This document shows positions 58,881 through 64,000 of a DNA stretch of 64,000 bases, piece after piece (the first letter of the stretch is position 1; every line of letters begins with the position of its first letter). The notes under the pieces were generated by a model. It was not told where the DNA came from, did not search any database, and saw only the letters and a program-made list of their open reading frames with translations. A program made the position numbers and the translations under genes. The DNA comes from Pseudonocardia sp. HH130630-07 (GTDB taxonomy: Bacteria > Actinomycetota > Actinomycetes > Mycobacteriales > Pseudonocardiaceae): the NCBI RefSeq assembly GCF_001698125.1, contig NZ_CP013854.1, positions 2,666,001 through 2,730,000 of the forward strand, in the 5' to 3' direction.

Positions 58881-59610
58881 TCACCGGGTGTACACGCCGG
58901 TGGGGCGCGCGTGGTAGCCCTTCGCGCCGACCGTCACGGCCAGCGGGCTGCGCGGCGGACCGCCGCCGCGGACCCGATCGGTCATCGCGGCGGCGTCCCA
59001 CACGGGGGCCCAGCCCAGCTCCGTGACCGCCCGCGCGGCGGAGTACACCCGGTCCACGGCGGGGACGGCCCAGCCACGCGCGCGCAGCAGGTCGTGCAGC
59101 TCCGGCACGCGACGGGCCAGCACCCCGGCCGGGTCGTGGCCCAGCCCGGGCAGGTCGCTCGCACAGCTCCTCGGCCGCGATCTTGGTGGCGCCGTAGACG
59201 TTGCGTACCCGTGGCAGGACCGTCTCGTCGATCCAGGTCGCCGGGCCACCGGGGCTCGGGGTGAGTGCCCGGCCGAACGCGCTGGTCGAGGACGTGAACA
59301 CCACGCCGTGCACCCCCGCGGCCGCGGACTCCTCGAGCACGGCGAGCGTCCCGGACACGTTGGTGTCCACGAAGTCCTGCCTGCCGTGCGAGCCGACGTG
59401 CGGCTTGTGCCGCGTCGCGGTGTGCAGGACGTGCGTGACGCCGGCCAGCGCCCGTCGCAGGGCGGCCCGGTCGGTCAGCGACCCGGTGACGTCGGTCCAC
59501 GGCGACGCCACCAGGTCCAGCCCGGTGACCGGGACCCGCTGCTCCCGCAGGGTGCGCACCAGCGCCTCGCCGAGGTGCCCCGAGCTGCCGGTGACCAGGA
59601 AGTGCTCCAC
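58881..59610 (-). pseudogene. NAD-dependent epimerase/dehydratase with internal deletion and frameshift
   Basis: The N-terminal part (from GTG 59610) has the Rossmann motif VTGSSGHLGEALVR, THVLHTATRHKPHV, SSTSAFG and the YGATKIAAEELCE catalytic Tyr-Lys segment. At about 59160 the frame shifts and continues directly into the C-terminal end (ARRVPELHDLLRARGW, IDRVY-like VDRVYSAARAVTELGW). About 80 residues expected between the two parts are missing. So this looks like a deletion with frame loss. The two bases after the acyltransferase stop show that it was once coupled to that operon. Confidence 0.7.
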
Positions 59611-59615
59611 GCCCC

Positions 59616-61430
59616 TCAGGACAGCAGACCGCGCAACTCCGTTACCGCCGCCCGCAGCTCGCGCGCGAACGCGTGCATCCCCTCGGCCGCCTCGGCCGGG
59701 GTGGACAGGTGCACCGCGAGGCGGTCGGGCAGCAGCACGTAGGCGACCCCGATGCAGCGCGAGCCGGTGGAGCCGAACCCGAACCACCGGATGTTGACCG
59801 ACGGCGCCGAGCTGGTGGACAGCCGGTCGTCGCGCATGATCGTCCAGCCGGGGGAGTCGAAGACCGCCAGCGGCTCGGTCGCCCCCAGCCCGGCCCCGCG
59901 GCGGCGCTGGACCCACTCCAGCTCCCACAGGTGCTGCTCCGGGGCGTCGCCCTGCTGGCACTGCCGGGCCCTGGCCACGTGCGCATCGGCGGCGGCCCGG
60001 AACGTGGCGACCCGGTCGTCGTCGGACGCCTGCGGGTCCTGCATCGTGTCGACGAAGGCGACCATCTCCGGCGTGATCACCCGCATCGCCTCGGTGCGGC
60101 CCCGGCGGAACTGGCGGGTGGCGATCGACTCGTACGTCGCGCCGGTGACGCCCTTCGCCCTGCGGTGCGCGACCTGGTAGCAGGCCTGCACGAACGCGTC
60201 CGGGGAGCACCCGAGCGCCTTCGCGTCGGAGGCGCCGAAGTCGTCGAACCCGACCAGCGCGGTGGCCGTCGCACCGAGGAACGCGGCGAACTCGTCGTGC
60301 GCCCGGTGGACGGTGGCGCGCAGGTCGTCGTCGAGCACCCAGGCCAGCTCGGCGTGCCCGGGGGTGCCCTGCGCCCGTGCGTTCGCCCGCCCGGCGTGCA
60401 CGGTGACCGGCTCGGCGAACATGGCGTCCACCAGGGTCAGCACGGTCGTGCCGTCCAGCTCGCAGTGCTCGATGTTGACCCCGGCGGTGCCGTCGGGGAG
60501 CACGACGATCGACAGCGCCTTGTCGAACCAGCGGTTGCCGGAGTCACCGGCCAGCAGGGTGCGGGCCGCCCGGGTCTCGGCGTCGGTGACGTCCGGGCCG
60601 CCGGGCCCGGCCGGCGGCTCGTCGTCCAGGCAGATCGCGAACAACGCCCGTTCGACGACGTCGACGCCCGCGGCGTTGGCCGGGTCGAGCCCGGTCAGCC
60701 GGTCCCGGGTAGCGGCCCACCCGGCGCGGGCCATCGTGGTGAGCGAGCCGACCGACTCCGTGAGCGGGGTCCGGTCGCGGTGCGCGTCGCGGATCTCCCG
60801 CAGCGCCTGCGCGATCTCGTCGACGGTGTGCAGCGCGCCGTCGGGGCCGACGACGTCGAGCCGGTGGATCCGGCCGCGGGACAGCACGACGACGTGCCGC
60901 TCGGCGGACGGGCCCGGCCAGGCGTCGCTGTACGGGGTCCGGACGGTGTCCTGCTCCGCGCCCGGGATCCGGGTGGTCGAGAAGACGTGCCTGCTCTGGT
61001 CCATCGACTGCGCCCCGCCGCGGGTGGACAGCGGCGGGAACGTGCCGGCGTCCAGGTCGGCCTTGTGCCCGAGCGCGGCCGTCGCCAGCTCGGCGGCGCG
61101 CAGGCACTGGTCCGGTGTCCCCGGGCCGAACTGGAAGAAGAAGTTGGCGTTGAGCGCGATCCGGTCCCGGCGGCCGAGGTAGCGCGACGGCCAGAACTCG
61201 TCCAGCCAGCTGTGCGCGGAGGCGTCGAAGCGCTCCAGGTCGGCCTGCAGTATCTCGGCGGTCCCGCCGGGGACGAGCAGCTCGCGGGCCGCGTCCTCGG
61301 TGCGGGCGTACTCGTCCGGGGTCAGCAGCGGTGCGCACCACTCGAGGAAGCGGTCCACCGAGGCGGCGAGCGTGGGCAGCGGCACCTTCGGCAGGTCGTC
61401 GTCGGCGGCGAAGGTCGAGGGCTGGGTCAC
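59616..61430 (-). CDS. Choline/carnitine O-acyltransferase family protein
   Basis: The 604-residue protein has the complete carnitine acyltransferase fold with the catalytic His in NIEHCELDGTT (near 320), TRGGAQSMDQSRHVFST near 136, and the C-terminal SVNIRWFGFGSTGSR segment (Ser-Thr-Ser type binding region). It transfers an acyl group from CoA to a hydroxyl of a carnitine- or choline-like molecule. This family is mostly eukaryotic but occurs in actinobacteria. It starts 5 bp after a 2-oxoglutarate hydroxylase gene, suggesting that the hydroxylated product is its acceptor. Confidence 0.9.
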   Translation of the reverse strand: MTQPSTFAADDDLPKVPLPTLAASVDRFLEWCAPLLTPDEYARTEDAARELLVPGGTAEILQADLERFDASAHSWLDEFWPSRYLGRRDRIALNANFFFQFGPGTPDQCLRAAELATAALGHKADLDAGTFPPLSTRGGAQSMDQSRHVFSTTRIPGAEQDTVRTPYSDAWPGPSAERHVVVLSRGRIHRLDVVGPDGALHTVDEIAQALREIRDAHRDRTPLTESVGSLTTMARAGWAATRDRLTGLDPANAAGVDVVERALFAICLDDEPPAGPGGPDVTDAETRAARTLLAGDSGNRWFDKALSIVVLPDGTAGVNIEHCELDGTTVLTLVDAMFAEPVTVHAGRANARAQGTPGHAELAWVLDDDLRATVHRAHDEFAAFLGATATALVGFDDFGASDAKALGCSPDAFVQACYQVAHRRAKGVTGATYESIATRQFRRGRTEAMRVITPEMVAFVDTMQDPQASDDDRVATFRAAADAHVARARQCQQGDAPEQHLWELEWVQRRRGAGLGATEPLAVFDSPGWTIMRDDRLSTSSAPSVNIRWFGFGSTGSRCIGVAYVLLPDRLAVHLSTPAEAAEGMHAFARELRAAVTELRGLLS

Positions 61431-61435
61431 GCCGG

Positions 61436-62305
61436 TCAGTCCATCAGTCCGTCGACGCGGACGTCACGCGGGCTCCGGTGCACCTGCGCCGTCCGGCCGA
61501 ACAGCTGCCGGGTCCGGACGGCGCTGCCGACGACGCCGGGCCGCGCGCTGTAGGAGAAGATCGCCGTGTGCCGGGCGGTGGCCCCGCGCACCTCGGTGAC
61601 CCGGTGCAGCGAGTACCGGCCCCGGAACAGCTGCAGGTCACCGGCACACAGGTCGAGCCGCCGGATCCGGGCGCCGCCGTCGCCGGCCAGCACCGCGGCG
61701 ACGTCGCCGGTGTTCTCGGCGTCGGCCGAGCGGATGTCCGGGCAGTACTCGAACGTCCCGCCCGCCTCCGGCGCCCGCGTCAGCAGGCTGATGGCGATCT
61801 CGTTGGTGTCGAAGTGCCACGGGTGCGACCGGCCGTCGGCGACGACGTTGAGGCAGAGTCCGGCGAACGGGTCGCCCAGCTCGTGCAGCTCCGGGACGCC
61901 GACGCAGGCCGCGAGGAAGGCCCGGAAGCCGGGATCCGGGTAGAGCCGGTGGACGAGCTGGTCGTGCGGGATCCGGTCGCGGGCGACGAAGGCGTTGCCC
62001 CGCTCCAGCGGCACCCGGGCCGGGTGGTCGGCCGGCAGGTCCGGGTCCGGGTCGGTGTTGTAGACGTTCACGACCTCGGTCTCGTGGTGCGCCAGCGGGG
62101 CGACGCTCTCCCCCTCCCGTCGCAGCCGGTCCAGCCAGGAGGCGCGGACGAAGCCGGGCAGCACCGCGCAGCCGCCCGCGGCGAGCCGTTCGCGGGCGGA
62201 CCGGACGGCCGCGTCCCAGCCCCGTGACCCGGGTTCGTGCACCGGGTAACGGTCGAGATCGACCGGTTCGAGCGACTGCGGGACGACGGGTGCGGACGGG
62301 GGCAC
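61436..62305 (-). CDS. 2-oxoglutarate/Fe(II) oxygenase, BesD/HalD-like, with hydroxylase-type HxD
   Basis: The 289-residue protein resembles the ArpA/HalD/BesD group that acts on free amino acids. The iron ligands are His164, Asp166 (HFD) and His234 (SLHRVTEVRG), with a 2-oxoglutarate Arg nearby. Halogenases of this group have Gly in place of the Asp, so this member is predicted to hydroxylate, not chlorinate. The GTG at 62305 has AAGGAG upstream. The gene is followed by the acyltransferase with a 5-bp gap and is divergent from an SDR. Substrate unknown; lysine-like compounds are plausible. Confidence 0.82.
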   Translation of the reverse strand: MPPSAPVVPQSLEPVDLDRYPVHEPGSRGWDAAVRSARERLAAGGCAVLPGFVRASWLDRLRREGESVAPLAHHETEVVNVYNTDPDPDLPADHPARVPLERGNAFVARDRIPHDQLVHRLYPDPGFRAFLAACVGVPELHELGDPFAGLCLNVVADGRSHPWHFDTNEIAISLLTRAPEAGGTFEYCPDIRSADAENTGDVAAVLAGDGGARIRRLDLCAGDLQLFRGRYSLHRVTEVRGATARHTAIFSYSARPGVVGSAVRTRQLFGRTAQVHRSPRDVRVDGLMD

Positions 62306-62412
62306 CGATCAGCTCCTTCACACGGGGTGGCTGCGACGCCACCCTCGGGTACGGCGTCGACCATTCTGCCCCGCTTGCCGGTGGCGGACCCGGTGCGGAA
62401 AGGTCGTCGACC

Positions 62413-63174
62413 ATGGACGGAGTCCGATCCCGCACGACGGTGCTCGTCACCGGGGCCAGCCGCGGGGTCGGGGCCGCCACCGCGCGGCTGCTGGCGTCCC
62501 GCGGCCACGACGTGCTCGTGGGCCACCGGGCCTCGCCCGACGACGCCGAGGCCGTCGTCGCCGACTGCCGCGCGAGCGGGGTGACGGCCCGTGCCGTCGC
62601 GGCCGACGTCACCCGGACCGAGGGCGTCGAGCGGTTGTTCGACTCGGCCGCGGCGATGCCGTCCCCGTTGGCCGGTGTGGTCGTCAACGCGGGCGGTGCG
62701 CCGTCGCAGCAGCGCCTGGAGGACATGAGCGACGAGCGGATCGACGGGGTGCTCGCGCTCAACCTCCGGGCCCCGCTGCTCTGCTCCCGGGAGGCGGTGC
62801 ACCGGATGTCACCGCGCTACGGCGGCCACGGCGGCGTCCTCGTGCACGTCACGTCCCGGGCCGCGGTGCTGGGATCGCCCGACGAGTGGAACGACTACGC
62901 CGCGGCGAAGGCCGGGGTCGAGTCACTGGTGGTGGGGCTCGCGAAGGAGGTGGCGGCCGACGGCATCCGGGTGGCCGCGGTGCGCCCGGGGCTGCTGGAC
63001 ACCGACTTCCACGCGCGGGCCGGGGAACCGGACCGGGTGGGGCGGGTCGCCCCGACGATCCCGATGGGACGGGCCGGGCGGCCGGACGAGGTGGCGACGG
63101 CGATCGCGTGGCTGCTCTCGGACGAGGCGAGCTACGTGACCGGGTCGGTGCTCGACGTCAGCGGCGGGCGCTGA
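62413..63174 (+). CDS. Short-chain dehydrogenase/reductase (3-oxoacyl-ACP reductase-like)
   Basis: The 253-residue SDR has TGASRGVGAA (13-22), the NAG motif (VVVNAGG near 97), catalytic Ser in VHVTSRAAV, the YAAAK motif and the final VTGSVLDVSGGR. It reduces or oxidises a carbonyl/alcohol using NAD(P). The ATG at 62413 is used. It is divergent from the hydroxylase with a 107-bp spacer, so the two units may be co-regulated. Confidence 0.93.
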   Translation: MDGVRSRTTVLVTGASRGVGAATARLLASRGHDVLVGHRASPDDAEAVVADCRASGVTARAVAADVTRTEGVERLFDSAAAMPSPLAGVVVNAGGAPSQQRLEDMSDERIDGVLALNLRAPLLCSREAVHRMSPRYGGHGGVLVHVTSRAAVLGSPDEWNDYAAAKAGVESLVVGLAKEVAADGIRVAAVRPGLLDTDFHARAGEPDRVGRVAPTIPMGRAGRPDEVATAIAWLLSDEASYVTGSVLDVSGGR

Positions 63175-63223
63175 GCGGGTCTCGCCCGGGGCGGGGACCC
63201 CGGGCGCGCGGGGAGCGGACGCC

Positions 63224-63535
63224 TCAGGCGGACCGCGGGGTGCGCATGAAGCCGATCCAGGACCGGCGGCGGACGGCGCGGCGGGGCGAGCCGGAGGCCT
63301 CCTCGCAGAGCACGCACCCGGCCCCGGGCGGTGACGCGAGCGAGGCGGGCAGCACGATGTGACCGCAGACCGCGGTGCACCGGCCCGACTCGGCGGTCAG
63401 GGAGTCCGCGAGCACCGCGTGCGGGACGACGTGGCTCCGCCCGTCGCTGGCGCAGGTGACGGTGATGCCTGGTTCCGGCGCCGCGACGGACGCGGACGAC
63501 GGCGCCTGACGCGTACTTGCGGGTGGTACCGGCAC
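63224..63535 (-). CDS. Small Cys-rich protein, possible zinc binding
   Basis: The 103-residue protein has conserved-looking Cys/His spacing (TCASDGRSHVVPH, GRCTAVCGH, GCVLCEE) that could hold one or two zinc ions. The GTG at 63535 follows a perfect GGAGGAG with 5-bp spacing, which decides the start. A near-perfect 24-bp palindrome lies 53 bp upstream (63588-63611). Family not recognised with certainty; likely an actinobacterial small zinc-ribbon-like regulator. Confidence 0.78.
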   Translation of the reverse strand: MPVPPASTRQAPSSASVAAPEPGITVTCASDGRSHVVPHAVLADSLTAESGRCTAVCGHIVLPASLASPPGAGCVLCEEASGSPRRAVRRRSWIGFMRTPRSA

Positions 63536-63587
63536 GATGGCTCCTCCGGGCGCGGTTCGGCGGAGCGTCCATCGTCGCGCGAGAGTC

Positions 63588-63611
63588 GTGCAGATGCAAG
63601 TGCATCCGCAC
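63588..63611. promoter_or_regulatory. 24-bp near-perfect palindrome upstream of the small Cys-rich gene
   Basis: GTGCAGATGCA (63588-63598), AG, then TGCATCCGCAC (63601-63611): arms of 11 with 10 matches. It lies 53 bp before the GTG at 63535. Likely operator. Confidence 0.5.
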
Positions 63612-63769
63612 GAACGGCCGAACTTGCGGGGCCTCCGTCGCGGAGCGTGGTGAGCGCCACGACGACGGCTGGGACGACCGGTGCCGGCGTCCCCCACGCG
63701 GGTCGCCGGAGGCACCGGAAAACGCCCGCTTGCTGGGCGGACGCCCGGTTCGTGCACCCATTCGTGGAC

Positions 63770-63785
63770 TGTGACCCCGGTCACG
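63770..63785. promoter_or_regulatory. CRP/Fnr-family binding site candidate
   Basis: TGTGACCCCGGTCACG matches the CRP-type consensus TGTGA-N6-TCACA at 9 of 10 defined bases. It lies about 77 bp before the ATG at 63862. Confidence 0.5.
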
Positions 63786-63861
63786 AGATCCGGTGCTCCG
63801 GGCGCCCGTGCTGCCCGTCAGAACCTGCACCTGCCCCGTCCGCCCGTTAATCTCGACCGAC

Positions 63862-64000
63862 ATGATCGCTCCCGAGCAGGCCGAATCCCGAGCGTCCGCA
63901 CCCTCGTCCGGGGCCCCGGCGGGTGCCGGCGCCGGCGGCGACCACTCCTACGAGATCGTGGTCCCGTCCGCGGCCGACGGGGTCGACATGGAGCGTCTCG
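63862..64000 (+). CDS. Unknown protein, N-terminal fragment (runs off window)
   Basis: An open frame starts at ATG 63862 and continues past the window end. The first 46 residues are Ala/Gly/Ser-rich, then SYEIVVPSAADGVDMERL. No family can be assigned. A CRP-type site lies upstream. Confidence 0.55.
   Translation, partial: MIAPEQAESRASAPSSGAPAGAGAGGDHSYEIVVPSAADGVDMERL

Larger units (their letters stand above)
63536..63861. other. Divergent spacer with two palindromes
   Basis: This 326-bp stretch has no gene. It holds a near-perfect palindrome (63588-63611) close to the small Cys-rich gene and a CRP-type site (63770-63785) close to the right-hand gene, so it is a regulatory spacer. Confidence 0.6.

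Noticed and set aside
61436-62305. Calling the BesD/HalD-like enzyme a halogenase
   Set aside because: The iron site is His-x-Asp with Asp166 present; halogenases of this group have Gly or Ala there.

Overview
The window is very GC-rich and looks like an actinobacterial chromosome, most likely from the Pseudonocardiaceae. The gene order lysS, lsr2, clpC, mutY, radA, lpqE, carD, ispD, ispF, cysS, rlmB matches the Mycobacterium tuberculosis Rv3598c-Rv3579c neighbourhood. GTG starts, 1-4 bp gene overlaps and GGAGG ribosome binding sites also fit this group. The organism is inferred from gene content and synteny, not from a database search.

Region 1 (1-23.2 kb) is mostly core genome. It holds a methyltransferase fragment, lysS, lsr2, a siderophore-interacting protein, clpC, and an alcohol/aldehyde oxidation module (GAF regulator, aldehyde dehydrogenase, DUF779). 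It also holds a sirtuin pair, mutY, a divergent lpqE-radA / carD-ispD-ispF block, cysS and rlmB. disA, which lies between radA and mutY in mycobacteria, is absent here. radA has no ATG, GTG or TTG ahead of its zinc finger and appears to start at a CTG that overlaps the lpqE stop codon.

Region 2 (23.3-31.1 kb) is an accessory island. Three IS5-family insertion sequences, one 165-bp MITE-like element and two ISAs1 remnants break a gene for a secreted toxin-like protein. Removing the 986-bp IS with one ATT repeat, and the 5388-bp block 24828-30215 with one ACT repeat, rejoins three gene pieces in a single frame of about 287 codons. The product would have a signal peptide, a middle domain and a DUF4258-like tip. 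An intact DUF2283 gene, the probable immunity gene, follows with a 4-bp overlap. The 5.4-kb block carries an HtrA-like protease and a DUF418 membrane protein and looks like a composite transposon.

Region 3 (31.2-41.6 kb) holds a zinc ABC transporter (Zur-like box), a LacI-type regulator, a MOSC protein, a ThrE-like exporter with otsA-otsB, tRNA-Thr and an amino-acid permease. Next comes a 1.16-kb gene-free stretch with eight exact copies of the palindrome GTTCCGCGGAAC and a 120-bp tandem repeat.

Region 4 (42.8-64 kb) is catabolic and regulatory. It contains a nitroreductase, a MerR-GPP34 pair, a CBS protein, an amino-acid dehydrogenase with 4-hydroxyphenylpyruvate dioxygenase, an amidase and a DedA protein. 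A regulator, amidohydrolase, DUF59 and alcohol dehydrogenase set resembles the accessory half of propane monooxygenase clusters, but no monooxygenase genes are present. After a MarR / flavin oxidoreductase pair, the end of the window has a 2-oxoglutarate hydroxylase of the BesD/HalD type next to a carnitine acyltransferase-like gene, a decayed epimerase, an SDR and a small Cys-rich protein.
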